DNA of 64,000 nt. Origin: Mycobacterium sp. 4858. Its GTDB lineage: Bacteria > Actinomycetota > Actinomycetes > Mycobacteriales > Mycobacteriaceae. A program made the position numbers and the translations under genes. Where the stretch lies: positions 3,097,092 to 3,161,091 of the forward strand of contig NZ_LT968776.1 in NCBI RefSeq assembly GCF_900240975.1, in the 5' to 3' direction. This document shows, one piece after another, positions 7,523 through 16,271 of the stretch. The first letter of the stretch is position 1; each line of letters starts with the position of its first letter. The notes under the pieces are model-generated. The model searched no databases, had not been told where the DNA came from, and worked only from the letters and a program-made list of their open reading frames with translations.

Positions 7523-8783
7523 TGTCCTGGTACTCCTTCACGTAGTCACCGGTCGTCTTGTGCAGATGACGGATCAAGACTTCTTGGTCGCACAGGAGGA
7601 ACTCTGTGACGGCCCGCGTGCCGATCATCGTTTGGGTCGCCTCCAGCGTGTTGGCGTCCTGCAGCGCGTACTCCTTGAATGTCACGGCGGCCAACTCCTG
7701 GGCAAGGCGTTCCCGCGCATTGCGCGGCGGGACGAAATACAGAGTGCACTCGAAGATGTGCTTGTCCACGGCGGTCGGCCAATAGTGGTAGGTCAGGAAC
7801 CAGCCGGGCTCCCAGATCAGCAGCATGAAGTTCGGGTAGAAGAGCAACGAGTCGATGCCCCACTGTGGCACCCGCTTGACGTTGACTCCCGGCGGCAGCT
7901 CCAGGTTTTCGATGATCTCCGGCTTGTCCCACGGACCGAACAAGCCGCTGCGCAACACCTGGTCCATCGGCTTCACCATTGACATGTCCGAGGGAGGCGC
8001 CTGGCCGCCCCAGGTCGACTGCAGGCTGTGCGGGCCGGCCAGCTCATAGTGCAGCGCCTCGTAGCCGTACTTCTGGATCTTGGCGGCTTCTTCCTTGGTG
8101 TATTGCCCCTGGTGCAGGATCGGCGCGTGATAGAACTCGACGAACGCGTCGATGAACAACTTCCAGTTGCTGCCTACCTCGGCCCGGTAGGAGTAGGTCT
8201 CCGTCATCTCGCCGAAGGGATAACCCTCGATGCTCTTGGCCAGCGGCCCCAGATAGTCGGTGAGCGGCGCCGCATTGTGGTCGAAGTTGATGAAAATGAA
8301 GCCTTCCCACACCTCGCAGCGGACCGGCGCCAGGCCGAAGTTGCTCTTGTCGAGGTCGAAGAACTCTTCCTCCTGCTGGACGAAGGTCAGGTCACCGTCG
8401 AGGCTGTACCGCCAGGCGTGGTACTTGCAGGTGAACTGCCGGCAGGTGCCCGACGTCTCCTCGTTGGGAAAGTCGTTCCATACCAACTTGTTTCCGCGGT
8501 GGCGGCAGACGTTGTGGAAAGCCTTGACCGAGCCGTCCTTGGTCTTGACGATGATCACCGACGTGCCGGGCCCCGCCGACGGCAATTCCCTGGTGAAGTA
8601 GCTGCCCGCGCGGGGGAGTCGGTTGACGCGGCCGACGTTGAGCCACGTGCGCCGAAAGACCGCCTCCCGCTCCGCATCGAAGAATGCCGGATCGATCGAG
8701 TCGCCGTAATCGACCGGTGCGGTGCCGAGTTCGGGATAGTTCTCTGTCCAGCTGCCTGCGGCCGGCTTGGGGAAGTGGGGCAA
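7506..8783 (-). CDS. Rieske non-haem iron ring-hydroxylating oxygenase, alpha subunit
   Basis: This 425-residue protein carries a Rieske [2Fe-2S] site with C93-x-H95 and C119-x2-H122 (CRHRG and CKYHAW). The mononuclear iron motif is in the catalytic domain, with E216, H219 and H224 in FVEFYHAPILH. An acidic residue three positions before the first iron histidine is normal for bridging the two centres. The enzyme would hydroxylate or demethylate an aromatic or alicyclic substrate using electrons from a separate reductase. No reductase is in this operon; the nearest candidates are the flavoprotein at 23272 and the Rieske ferredoxin at 25950. It follows the AhpD-like gene by four bases. Confidence 0.92.
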   Translation of the reverse strand: MPHFPKPAAGSWTENYPELGTAPVDYGDSIDPAFFDAEREAVFRRTWLNVGRVNRLPRAGSYFTRELPSAGPGTSVIIVKTKDGSVKAFHNVCRHRGNKLVWNDFPNEETSGTCRQFTCKYHAWRYSLDGDLTFVQQEEEFFDLDKSNFGLAPVRCEVWEGFIFINFDHNAAPLTDYLGPLAKSIEGYPFGEMTETYSYRAEVGSNWKLFIDAFVEFYHAPILHQGQYTKEEAAKIQKYGYEALHYELAGPHSLQSTWGGQAPPSDMSMVKPMDQVLRSGLFGPWDKPEIIENLELPPGVNVKRVPQWGIDSLLFYPNFMLLIWEPGWFLTYHYWPTAVDKHIFECTLYFVPPRNARERLAQELAAVTFKEYALQDANTLEATQTMIGTRAVTEFLLCDQEVLIRHLHKTTGDYVKEYQDNGVTV

Positions 8784-8787
8784 CTTG

Positions 8788-9327
8788 CTACCTCTCTGGG
8801 TGTTCGGCGTTCTCGAGCTCTACGCCAAAAGTGTTGAAGGCCATGGCCAGCAGGGCATAACAGCCGACCGTGAAGACGAAATCCATGCGCTGCTGGTCAT
8901 TGAGGCGCGCACCGAGCGCGGCCCAGGTCTCGTCGGACAGCTGCGACTTCTCCTCGAGCTCGTCGACGCCGGCGATCACCACGCTGTCGAACTCGTCGAA
9001 GCCGCCGGCGTCCCCGCCGGCAAAACTTCGCACCGCGGCGATCTCGTCGTCGGTCATTCCCTCGGCCTTGGCCATCGAGACGTGATGGGACCACTCGTAG
9101 GCGCAGCCGCGGCGATGCGCGACCCGCAGGATGGCCAGTTCGCGAATGCGGGGCGACAGCGTGGACGAGGTCAAGAGGTGGACGTTGAAGCGGAGAAACG
9201 CCTTGGCCAGCGCCGGATGGTGGGCGAGGGTGCTGAGCGCGTTGTTGGTGTCCGCGTCGCGCATCGCCGAGAGTGCCTTGCGGGCCGTGTCGTTCCACTG
9301 GTCAGCCGGCAGCGGCGCCAACCGCAT
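8788..9327 (-). CDS. Carboxymuconolactone decarboxylase/AhpD-like protein
   Basis: This 179-residue protein belongs to the CMD/AhpD fold. The core segment IRELAILRVAHRRGCAYEW is at about residues 61-79, followed by a His pair (SHH) in the position of the AhpD active-site histidine. There is a single Cys where AhpD has CxxC, so peroxidase activity is doubtful. It is the first gene of the minus-strand operon that runs to 3646. A perfect copy of the recurring palindrome is centred about 50 nt upstream of its start. Confidence 0.82.
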   Translation of the reverse strand: MRLAPLPADQWNDTARKALSAMRDADTNNALSTLAHHPALAKAFLRFNVHLLTSSTLSPRIRELAILRVAHRRGCAYEWSHHVSMAKAEGMTDDEIAAVRSFAGGDAGGFDEFDSVVIAGVDELEEKSQLSDETWAALGARLNDQQRMDFVFTVGCYALLAMAFNTFGVELENAEHPER

Positions 9328-9371
9328 CCGCGTGCTCCTCTCGCCATCCTCCCTTCCACCTCTCGGTGAAG

Positions 9372-9386
9372 GAGAATCAGATTCTC
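9372..9386. promoter_or_regulatory. Putative operator GAGAATCAGATTCTC
   Basis: This is a perfect inverted repeat with six-base arms and a three-base centre, a full match to the recurring motif. It lies 44 nt upstream of the AhpD-like start and probably controls the Rieske oxygenase operon. Confidence 0.65.
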
Positions 9387-9606
9387 ATTTCCAACTAATA
9401 GGTTTGCACGAATCGAGCGGCCGGTCAATGGCAGCCGGCGTCGACCCGACCGGGCCCGACCCGGTGAGCGGCCCCGACGGGTCGATGTGCCCGCCTGCCT
9501 GCTGGAACGCCGGTGGCGGTGACACCCGGTGGGTCAACTTGGGCAGTCACCTTTGGCGCTTGCTCGCGGGGAGGCGGCCGCTACGCGGCCCCGTTCCGCG
9601 CCCGGT

Positions 9607-9626
9607 CGGCCCGCGCGCGCGGGCCG
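9607..9626. repeat. G/C-only perfect 20-bp palindrome
   Basis: The arm CGGCCCGCGC is followed directly by its reverse complement, with an alternating CG centre. It could form a very stable cruciform or hairpin. I see no link to a gene product. It may be a transcriptional barrier between the divergent promoters or simply reflect base composition. Confidence 0.5.
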
Positions 9627-9645
9627 CGCGCCCGATGGATGTTGA

Positions 9646-9662
9646 TTCTCGCCTGGCGAGAA
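9646..9662. promoter_or_regulatory. Inverted repeat TTCTCGCC-T-GGCGAGAA
   Basis: The arms of eight bases match perfectly around one central base. The half-sites resemble those of the palindrome at 2004-2018 (TTCTCG and CGAGAA), with two more bases between them. It lies about 100 nt upstream of the amidohydrolase start at 9762 and is a candidate operator for it. Confidence 0.5.
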
Positions 9663-9761
9663 GATAGTTTTCATTTTAGTGATCTTGGCACGGGACAGCG
9701 ATTCGCCGAGGCTGCGTGGGAGCGGAATCGAATAGACGGACCCGATGGAAGGGCAACGGCC

Positions 9762-11060
9762 ATGAACAAAGAAGACATGATCCTGATCAGCGTCGACGAC
9801 CACACCGTCGAGCCGCCGGACATGTTCAAGAACCACCTGCCGAAGAAGTACCAAGACGACGCGCCTCGGCTGGTGCACAACGCCGACGGCTCGGACATGT
9901 GGAAGTTCCGCGACACGGTCATCCCGAACGTGGCATTGAACGCGGTCGCCGGACGGCCGAAGGAGGAGTACGGCATCGAGCCGACAGGGCTCGACGAGAT
10001 CCGCCCCGGTTGTTACAACGTCGACGAGCGCGTCAAGGACATGAACGCCGGCGGCATCCTGGCCTCGATCTGCTTCCCCTCGTTTCCCGGCTTCGCCGGT
10101 CGGCTGTTCGCCACCGAGGATCACGATTTCTCCATAGCGCTGGTGCAGGCTTACAACGACTGGCACATCGACGAGTGGTGCGGCGCCTACCCGGCGCGAT
10201 TCATCCCGATGGCGATCCCGGTGATCTGGGACGCCGAGGCGTGCGCCGCCGAGGTGCGCCGGGTGTCGAAGAAGGGCGTGCACGCGCTGACCTTCACCGA
10301 AAACCCCGCCGCGATGGGCTATCCCAGCTTCCACGACGAGTACTGGAACCCGCTGTGGAAAGCCTTGGTGGAGACCGGCACCGTGATGAACGTGCACATC
10401 GGTTCCTCGGGCCGGCTGGCCATCACCGCGCCCGACGCGCCGATGGACGTGATGATCACGCTGCAGCCGATGAACATCGTGCAGGCCGCCGCCGACCTGT
10501 TGTGGTCGCGGCCGATCAAGGAATACCCGGACCTGAGGATCGCGCTCTCCGAGGGTGGAACCGGCTGGATTCCCTACTTCCTGGAGCGTGCCGACCGGAC
10601 CTACGAGATGCATTCCGCCTGGACGCACCAGGACTTCAGGGGCAAGCTGCCCAGCGAAGTTTTCCGCGACCACTTCCTGACCTGCTTCATCAGCGACAAG
10701 GTCGGTGTGGCGCTGCGCAACATGATCGGCATCGACAACATCTGCTGGGAAGCCGACTACCCGCACAGCGACTCGATGTGGCCGGGCGCACCGGAAGAGC
10801 TGTGGGATGTGTTGTCGATCAACAACGTTCCGGACGACGAAATCAACAAGATGACCCACGAGAACGCGATGCGGTGGTATTCGTTCGACCCGTTCACGCA
10901 CATCTCGCGCGAACAGGCGACCGTCGGTGCGCTGCGTAAGGCCGCCGAGGGGCACGACGTGTCCATCAAGGCGCAGGGCCACGACAAGGACACCCGAGGC
11001 GGCTCGTCCTTCGCCGACTTCGCGGCGAACGCGAAAGCCCTCACCGGCAACAAGGACTGA
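9762..11060 (+). CDS. Amidohydrolase (amidohydrolase_2/ACMSD-like)
   Basis: This 432-residue TIM-barrel metal hydrolase starts at ATG 9762, with GGAAGGG nine bases upstream. The N-terminal motif SVDDHTVEPPDMF (residues 9-21) provides His and Glu where classic enzymes have H-x-H. NVHIGSSG gives the second-strand His, and EADYPHSD gives the barrel-end Asp. The family covers decarboxylases and C-C or C-N hydrolases in aromatic and terpenoid breakdown. A homologue is at 60073-61263. An acyl-CoA dehydrogenase and a thiolase follow on the same strand after 118 and 146 nt gaps. Confidence 0.9.
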   Translation: MNKEDMILISVDDHTVEPPDMFKNHLPKKYQDDAPRLVHNADGSDMWKFRDTVIPNVALNAVAGRPKEEYGIEPTGLDEIRPGCYNVDERVKDMNAGGILASICFPSFPGFAGRLFATEDHDFSIALVQAYNDWHIDEWCGAYPARFIPMAIPVIWDAEACAAEVRRVSKKGVHALTFTENPAAMGYPSFHDEYWNPLWKALVETGTVMNVHIGSSGRLAITAPDAPMDVMITLQPMNIVQAAADLLWSRPIKEYPDLRIALSEGGTGWIPYFLERADRTYEMHSAWTHQDFRGKLPSEVFRDHFLTCFISDKVGVALRNMIGIDNICWEADYPHSDSMWPGAPEELWDVLSINNVPDDEINKMTHENAMRWYSFDPFTHISREQATVGALRKAAEGHDVSIKAQGHDKDTRGGSSFADFAANAKALTGNKD

Positions 11061-11079
11061 GGCCCGACCGGACCGGGCC
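11061..11079 (+). terminator. Possible terminator hairpin after amidohydrolase
   Basis: GGCCCG and CGGGCC form a six-base stem around a seven-base loop directly after the stop codon. There is no T-run, so it may be a weak or non-canonical terminator, or may only stabilise the mRNA end. Confidence 0.3.
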
Positions 11080-11178
11080 CGGGTGAGCTGCGTCGAAATT
11101 GCGCTCAAGGTCGCCTTTTTCGGCACTTGACGACCACCACGGCAATCTCGCCGCCAGCAATGAACAGGAGATCCAGCA

Positions 11179-12360
11179 GTGCCCGGCGCCGGAATGAACT
11201 TCGAGCTGACTGACGACCAGGAACTGATCCGCCGGTCGGTCGCCGAGCTGGCGCGCAAGTTCGACGATCAGTACTGGATGGAAAAAGACCAGGCGCACGA
11301 ATTTCCCTCCGAGTTCTACAACGCGATCGCCGGCGGCGGCTGGCTGGGCATGACCATCCCCACCGAGTACGGCGGACACGGCCTCGGGATCACCGAGGCC
11401 ACGATCCTGCTCGAGGAGGTCGCCAAGTCCGGCGGCGCCATGAATGCCGCCAGCTCGATTCACCTGTCCATCTTCGGCATGCAGCCGGTGGTGGTGCACG
11501 GCTCCGACGAACTCAAGGCACGCACGCTGCCCAAGGTCGCAACCGGGGAAGTGCATGTCTGCTTCGGGGTGACCGAACCCGGCGCGGGGCTGGACACCTC
11601 GCGCATCACCACCTTCGCCAAACGCGACGGCGATCGCTACATCGTCAACGGCCGCAAGGTGTGGATCTCCAAAGCCATGGAGTCCGACAAGATCCTGCTG
11701 CTCACCCGCACGCAGAGCTACGAGGAAGTCACCAAGAAGACCGACGGGATGACCCTGTTCATCACCGATCTGGACCGCAGCCGCGTCGACATCCGGCCGA
11801 TCCGCAAGATGGGCCGCAACGCCGTCAGCTCCAACGAGTTGTTCATCGACAACCTCGAGGTGCCGGTCGACGACCGAATCGGCGAGGAGGGCAAGGGCTT
11901 CCAGTACATCCTGGACGGCCTGAACCCGGAACGGATGCTGATCGCCGCCGAGGCGCTCGGCATCGGCCGGGTGGCGCTGGACAGGGCGGTGAAGTACGGC
12001 AACGAGCGTGAGGTCTTCGGCCGGCCGATCGGAATGAATCAGGGCCTGCAATTCCCGCTCGCGGACTCCCTGGCACGCCTCGATGCCGCCGAGCTGATGC
12101 TGCGCAAGGCGACCTGGTTGTACGACAACGGGAAACCGTGTGGGCGCGAGGCGAACACCGCGAAATACCTGTGCGCCGATGCGGGTTTCACCGCCGCCGA
12201 CCGGGCGTTGCAAACCCATGGCGGCATGGGGTATGCGGAGGAATACCACATCACGCGCTACTTCCGCGAGGCCCGGCTGATGAAGATCGCGCCGGTGAGC
12301 CAGGAGATGATCCTGAATTTCCTGGGATCCAACGTCTTGAAATTGCCGAGGAGCTACTGA
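11179..12360 (+). CDS. Acyl-CoA dehydrogenase
   Basis: This full-length acyl-CoA dehydrogenase has 393 residues. It shows FGVTEPGAGLDTS and NGRKVWIS for FAD and substrate binding, REVFGRPIGMNQGLQFPLAD, and LQTHGGMGYAEEYHITRYFREARL near the C terminus. The start is GTG 11179, preceded by AGGAGA; an ATG five codons later is possible. It is a homomeric-type enzyme, with the normal length and all domains, unlike the two-subunit FadE pairs elsewhere in the window. The thiolase at 12507 probably acts downstream of it. The acyl-CoA substrate is unknown. Confidence 0.9.
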   Translation: MPGAGMNFELTDDQELIRRSVAELARKFDDQYWMEKDQAHEFPSEFYNAIAGGGWLGMTIPTEYGGHGLGITEATILLEEVAKSGGAMNAASSIHLSIFGMQPVVVHGSDELKARTLPKVATGEVHVCFGVTEPGAGLDTSRITTFAKRDGDRYIVNGRKVWISKAMESDKILLLTRTQSYEEVTKKTDGMTLFITDLDRSRVDIRPIRKMGRNAVSSNELFIDNLEVPVDDRIGEEGKGFQYILDGLNPERMLIAAEALGIGRVALDRAVKYGNEREVFGRPIGMNQGLQFPLADSLARLDAAELMLRKATWLYDNGKPCGREANTAKYLCADAGFTAADRALQTHGGMGYAEEYHITRYFREARLMKIAPVSQEMILNFLGSNVLKLPRSY

Positions 12361-12506
12361 GAGTCGGCTTCGGACTCGCCGAGCGTGTACCCACTGCGAC
12401 ATTTTCGAGATCTTCTCGCCGTAGTAGACGTTCGGCGATCCGCGCGCAGGCCGTCGAGGCCGGCAACGTTTACTGGGTGTCGAAGTAGAGGGATCGGAGG
12501 AGAGGC

Positions 12507-13655
12507 ATGCGGGAAACAGTCATCGTCGAAGCCGTGCGCACCGCGGTGGGGAAGCGCAACGGCGGCCTCTCCGGCATGCACGCCGCCGACCTGTCGGCCG
12601 TCGTCCTCAACGAGCTGCTCGAGCGCGCCGGCGTCGGCCCGGAGATCGTCGACGATGTGATCTGGGGATGCGTGTCCCAGGTCGGTGACCAGTCCAGCAA
12701 CATCGGGCGTTACGCCGTTCTGGCCGCCGGCTGGCCGGAGACCATCCCCGGCACCACCGTCAACCGCGCGTGCGGGTCGAGCCAGCAGGCCCTCGACTTC
12801 GCCGTGCAGGCGGTGATGTCCGGCCAGCAGGATGTCGTCGTGGCCGGCGGTGTCGAGGTCATGAGCCGCGTCCCGCTCGGTTCGGCCAGGGCGACCGGCA
12901 TGCCGTACGGCCCGAAGGTCCTCGCCCGCTATGACGGCTTCTCCTTCAACCAGGGGCTGTCGGCGGAGATGATCGCCAAGAAGTGGGGGTTCTCCCGCAC
13001 AAGGCTCGATGAATATTCCGCCCGGTCGCACGAACGGGCCGCGGTGGCTCAGGACTCCGGCGCGTTCACCGACCAGATCGTGCCGGTGTTCACCGATGAC
13101 GGAACGGTCGTCGCCGCGGACGAGGGGGTGCGGCGGGGGACCACGGTGGAGAAACTCAGCGGACTGAAGCCGGCGTTCACCGAGGACGGCGTGATCCACG
13201 CGGGCAATTCGTCGCAGATCTCCGACGGTGCAGCGGCCCTGCTGGTGATGACGGCCGAGATGGCCGTCGAGCTGGATTTGACCCCGGTGGTGCGCTACCT
13301 GGCCGGCGCCGTGACCGGCGCGGACCCGGTGCTGATGCTCACCGGTCCCATCCCGGCGACCGAGAAGGTGCTCAGGAAGGCCGGCGTGCCGCTGTCGGAG
13401 GTCGGCGCGTTCGAGGTGAACGAGGCTTTCGCGCCGGTGCCCCTGGCGTGGCTCGCCGAAACCGGGGCGGACCCCGAGCGGGTCAACCCGCTCGGCGGCG
13501 CCATCGCGCTGGGCCACCCGCTGGGCGGGTCCGGGGCGGTGCTGATGACGCGCATGGTGCACCACATGCGCGACAACGGGATTCGCTACGGGCTGCAGAC
13601 CATGTGCGAGGGCGGCGGCACCGCTAACGCCACGCTCGTCGAGCTGGTGCGATAG
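12507..13655 (+). CDS. Acetyl-CoA acetyltransferase (thiolase)
   Basis: This 382-residue thiolase cleaves a 3-oxoacyl-CoA with CoA to release acetyl- or propionyl-CoA. The nucleophile is C89 in NRACGSS, the catalytic His is in GHPLGGSG near residue 337, and the second Cys is in TMCEGGGTANA near residue 367. A strong ribosome-binding site (GGAGGAGAGGC) precedes the ATG. It closes the possible set of amidohydrolase, acyl-CoA dehydrogenase and thiolase, and is followed by a hairpin. Confidence 0.93.
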   Translation: MRETVIVEAVRTAVGKRNGGLSGMHAADLSAVVLNELLERAGVGPEIVDDVIWGCVSQVGDQSSNIGRYAVLAAGWPETIPGTTVNRACGSSQQALDFAVQAVMSGQQDVVVAGGVEVMSRVPLGSARATGMPYGPKVLARYDGFSFNQGLSAEMIAKKWGFSRTRLDEYSARSHERAAVAQDSGAFTDQIVPVFTDDGTVVAADEGVRRGTTVEKLSGLKPAFTEDGVIHAGNSSQISDGAAALLVMTAEMAVELDLTPVVRYLAGAVTGADPVLMLTGPIPATEKVLRKAGVPLSEVGAFEVNEAFAPVPLAWLAETGADPERVNPLGGAIALGHPLGGSGAVLMTRMVHHMRDNGIRYGLQTMCEGGGTANATLVELVR

Positions 13656-13658
13656 CGC

Positions 13659-13674
13659 CGGCGTCCACACGCCG
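13659..13674 (+). terminator. Hairpin after thiolase
   Basis: CGGCGT-CCAC-ACGCCG forms a perfect six-base stem with a four-base loop, starting three bases after the thiolase stop. It has no T-run. Such U-less hairpins are frequent at mycobacterial gene ends. Confidence 0.4.
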
Positions 13675-13711
13675 AAATCGACCCCTCGGGTGAGCCTTGT
13701 CACAGCGGGCA

Positions 13712-13743
13712 AACTAACCTACTGTGTGTTCACTAGGTTGGTT
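13712..13743. promoter_or_regulatory. Inverted repeat upstream of TetR gene
   Basis: AACTAACCTA and TAGGTTGGTT are inverted repeats matching at nine of ten positions and separated by twelve bases. They lie 28 nt upstream of the TetR start at 13772 and are a likely autoregulatory operator. The sequence is unrelated to the GAGAAT palindrome. Confidence 0.5.
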
Positions 13744-13771
13744 CGGTCCGCCGATCGGTCGAAGGAGTCCG

Positions 13772-14365
13772 GTGCCCGACGCACGGCGATACGACGCGCT
13801 GCTCGCCAAAGGCGAGGACCGCAAGCAGCGCATCCTCGCGGTCGCGCAACGGCTGCTGACGCGCAACGGCTGGCGCAGCACCACCCTCGCCCAGATCGCC
13901 GGCGAGGCGGGGGTCACCCCCGCGGGGCTGCTGCATCACTTCGAATCCAAAGAGCAATTGCTGCACGCGGTCCTCGACGCGCGCGACCTCGACGACGACC
14001 TCCACGCCGACCGGACCGGCGATCTCTTCGCCCAGATCGCCCAGGTCGCCGATCGGTTCAACCGGGCGCCCGAGCTGGTCGGGACGTTCACAGTGTTGCT
14101 GGTCGAGAACATCCTTCCCGACGCTCCGCTGCACGACCGGATGCTGGCCCGGCATCGCGCCGCGACCGACATCATCGCCGACCTCATCCGCAGCGGGCAG
14201 GCCGATGGCCGGTACCGCGCGGACATCGACCCCGCCGTCAAGGCAGTGGAAATTCTCGCCTTCGTCCACGGAATGGAAACCACATGGTTGCTCGATCCAT
14301 CGATACCGCTAACCGAGGTGTTCAAGCAGTACGCCGAGACGCTGGCGCGGGACTTCGCCCCGTAG
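13772..14365 (+). CDS. TetR-family transcriptional regulator
   Basis: This TetR regulator has 197 residues from GTG 13772, chosen because GAAGGAG lies just upstream; a longer reading would run over the inverted repeat at 13712-13743. The DNA-binding domain is at residues 12-60, with the helix-turn-helix around STTLAQIAGEAGVTPAGLLHHFESK. The rest is helical and would bind a ligand. The unknown gene at 14383 follows after 17 nt. It may regulate itself, that gene, and possibly the P450 operon beyond. Confidence 0.88.
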   Translation: MPDARRYDALLAKGEDRKQRILAVAQRLLTRNGWRSTTLAQIAGEAGVTPAGLLHHFESKEQLLHAVLDARDLDDDLHADRTGDLFAQIAQVADRFNRAPELVGTFTVLLVENILPDAPLHDRMLARHRAATDIIADLIRSGQADGRYRADIDPAVKAVEILAFVHGMETTWLLDPSIPLTEVFKQYAETLARDFAP

Positions 14366-14382
14366 AAGAGCCGCGTGAGGAC

Positions 14383-14889
14383 ATGAGATACCGACTCGAC
14401 GTGGTCGCCGCGACCGTCGACGACGCGGTGCGGTTCGCCGGCGGCTGGCTCTTCGACCGGGCGATGGCGGGTTGGGACGTCAGCGTGTTGGTCGCCGACC
14501 ATCCCGACGATCGGCCGTTGCAGATTCTCGGTTCCCGGGTGGTCGACCTCGAAGAGGCCCTGGCGTCGGTGCATTCGCGTCCTCGGCCGCAGGCCCTGGC
14601 GGCCGCGGCCGATCTGTTCGGGTGCGACGCGCGGGTGCGGCAAGGGGTGTTGCAAGCCCTCGATCACGGGGTTACCGAGGTCACGCTGTGGGGGGAGGGC
14701 TGGCCGGCCGAGCTCGACGACAGCGTCGGCCTGGTGCAGCACCGGCTCAGCATGGCCGCTCACATGTTCAAGGCCCAGGCCATGGCGGCCGCCGCTCTGC
14801 CTCTCGCCGGGCTCGGTCACGTCGAGACCTTCCGCAGCGGGTTGCTGGCGTGGCCCTCGGTGGCCGCGGACCTGGTTCCCGCCAGCTGA
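14383..14889 (+). CDS. Conserved protein of unknown function
   Basis: I do not recognise this 168-residue protein. It starts at the ATG 17 nt after the TetR stop. The first part (RLDVVAATVDDAVRFAGGWLFDRAMAG) and the phrase DVSVLVADHPDDRPLQILG suggest an alpha/beta fold. There is no signal peptide, membrane segment or cofactor motif. Base composition matches the neighbours. Location suggests co-expression with the TetR gene. Confidence 0.6.
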   Translation: MRYRLDVVAATVDDAVRFAGGWLFDRAMAGWDVSVLVADHPDDRPLQILGSRVVDLEEALASVHSRPRPQALAAAADLFGCDARVRQGVLQALDHGVTEVTLWGEGWPAELDDSVGLVQHRLSMAAHMFKAQAMAAAALPLAGLGHVETFRSGLLAWPSVAADLVPAS

Positions 14890-14958
14890 GCCGCGTATCG
14901 GCGCAGTGCCCCGTCGTTGACGGCCGGCATGCCCTATGGAAATGTGATACTCATCTGC

Positions 14959-14973
14959 GAGAGGTGCGTTCTC
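14959..14973. promoter_or_regulatory. Weak operator-like palindrome upstream of P450
   Basis: GAGAGGTGCGTTCTC keeps the outer bases of the recurring palindrome but differs from the consensus at three positions. It is 26 nt upstream of the P450 start, the same relative position as stronger copies elsewhere. Confidence 0.35.
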
Positions 14974-14999
14974 ACTAGCTGAGATTCAAGGAGCGGAAG

Positions 15000-16271
15000 A
15001 TGGCGAACGAATTCTCCGAGTTGGACTTCTTCCGCGGCAGCGAGCTGATCGAGGACCCATACCCCTACTACGAGGCGCTGCGCCAACGGTGCCCCGTCAC
15101 GCGGGAGAGCCATCACGACGTCACCATGATCACCGGTTGGGACGAGGCGTGCGCCGTGCTCAACGACGCCGAGACGTGGTCGTCGTGCATTTCGGTCACC
15201 GGTCCGTTCCCCGGCTTCCCGGTAGCGCTAGAAGGCGACGACATCACCGAGCTGATCGACAAACACCGCGACGAGCTGCCGTTCAGCGACCAGCTGCCCA
15301 CGCTCGATCCGCCGACCCACACCAACCATCGCTCTCTGCTGATGCGGCTGATCACCCCGAAGCGCCTCAAGGAGAACGAGGACGCCATGTGGGTCCTCGC
15401 CGACCAGGTGCTCGACACGTTCCTCGCGCCCGGCCGCGGCGACTTCATCAAGGGCTTTGCCGGCCCGTTCACGCTGCTGGTCATCGCCGACCTGCTCGGC
15501 GTGCCCGAGGAGGATCGCGACAAGTTCGTCCAGGGTATCCGCGACCACTCGGGTGGCGGCGTAGGCGGCACCAAGGGCTCACTGGCGCACAGCCCGCTGG
15601 AATTTCTCTACGATCTCTTCTCCGACTACGTCTCCGACCGCCGGCGAGAGCCGCGCGACGACGTGCTGACCGGCCTGGCCACCGCCACCTACCCGGACGG
15701 CTCGACCCCCGACGTCGAAGACGTGGCCCGGGTGGCCAGCAACGTCTTTTCGGCGGGCCAGGAGACCACCGTGCGGCTGCTGGGTGCGGCCCTGCAGACG
15801 CTCGGCGAGCGGCCGGACATCCAGGCGCAATTGCGCAAGGACCGCAGCCTGATCCCCAACTTCATCGAGGAGTCACTGCGCCACGAGAGCCCCGTCAAAG
15901 GTGACTTCCGGCTGAACCGGGTGCCGGTCAATGTCGGCGGCGTCGACCTGCCGGCGGGAACCACCGTGATGGTGGTGCAAGCGGCCGCCAACCGTGATCC
16001 CCGTCGGTTCGAAGACCCAGCGACCTTCGACCCGGCCCGCAAGAACGCCCGGCAGCACATCTCGTTCGGGCGTGGTATCCACAGCTGCCCGGGCGCCCCG
16101 CTCGCGCGCGCCGAAACGCGGGTGGCGATCGAGCGGCTGCTCGACCGGACGGCGGATATCAGGATCGACGAGAACGTGCACGGCCCGGCGAACGACCGTC
16201 GCTACCAATACGTCCCGACCTACATCCTGCGCGGCCTGACGGAGCTGCACCTGGAGTTCCCGCCGGCATGA
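15000..16271 (+). CDS. Cytochrome P450
   Basis: This 423-residue soluble bacterial P450 has FSAGQETTVRLLG as the oxygen-binding I helix, EESLRHES with the ExxR pair in the K helix, and SFGRGIHSCPGAPLA with the haem-ligating Cys at residue 363. The C terminus PTYILRGLTELHLEF closely matches that of the P450 at 56186-57481, so the two are paralogues. AAGGAG precedes the ATG. The 3Fe-4S ferredoxin gene at 16268 overlaps its stop and is its likely electron donor. The substrate is unknown; the context suggests a hydrophobic degradation intermediate. Confidence 0.93.
   Translation: MANEFSELDFFRGSELIEDPYPYYEALRQRCPVTRESHHDVTMITGWDEACAVLNDAETWSSCISVTGPFPGFPVALEGDDITELIDKHRDELPFSDQLPTLDPPTHTNHRSLLMRLITPKRLKENEDAMWVLADQVLDTFLAPGRGDFIKGFAGPFTLLVIADLLGVPEEDRDKFVQGIRDHSGGGVGGTKGSLAHSPLEFLYDLFSDYVSDRRREPRDDVLTGLATATYPDGSTPDVEDVARVASNVFSAGQETTVRLLGAALQTLGERPDIQAQLRKDRSLIPNFIEESLRHESPVKGDFRLNRVPVNVGGVDLPAGTTVMVVQAAANRDPRRFEDPATFDPARKNARQHISFGRGIHSCPGAPLARAETRVAIERLLDRTADIRIDENVHGPANDRRYQYVPTYILRGLTELHLEFPPA

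Larger units (their letters stand above)
9328..9761. other. Divergent intergenic region, 434 nt
   Basis: No credible gene lies here. The region separates the operon starting at 9327 (minus) from the amidohydrolase at 9762 (plus). It holds a perfect operator-like palindrome at 9372-9386, a second inverted repeat at 9646-9662, and between them an extremely GC-rich stretch with a 20-bp G/C-only palindrome at 9607-9626. Confidence 0.7.

Noticed and set aside
9534-11258. Open frame of 574 codons opposite the amidohydrolase at 9762
   Set aside because: A shadow of the plus-strand gene; low-complexity His/Arg/Val-rich sequence.
12406-12418. CGAGATCTTCTCG as another copy of the regulon motif
   Set aside because: The half-sites are GAGA and TCTC, but the spacing is four bases shorter than in the recurring palindrome; not counted.
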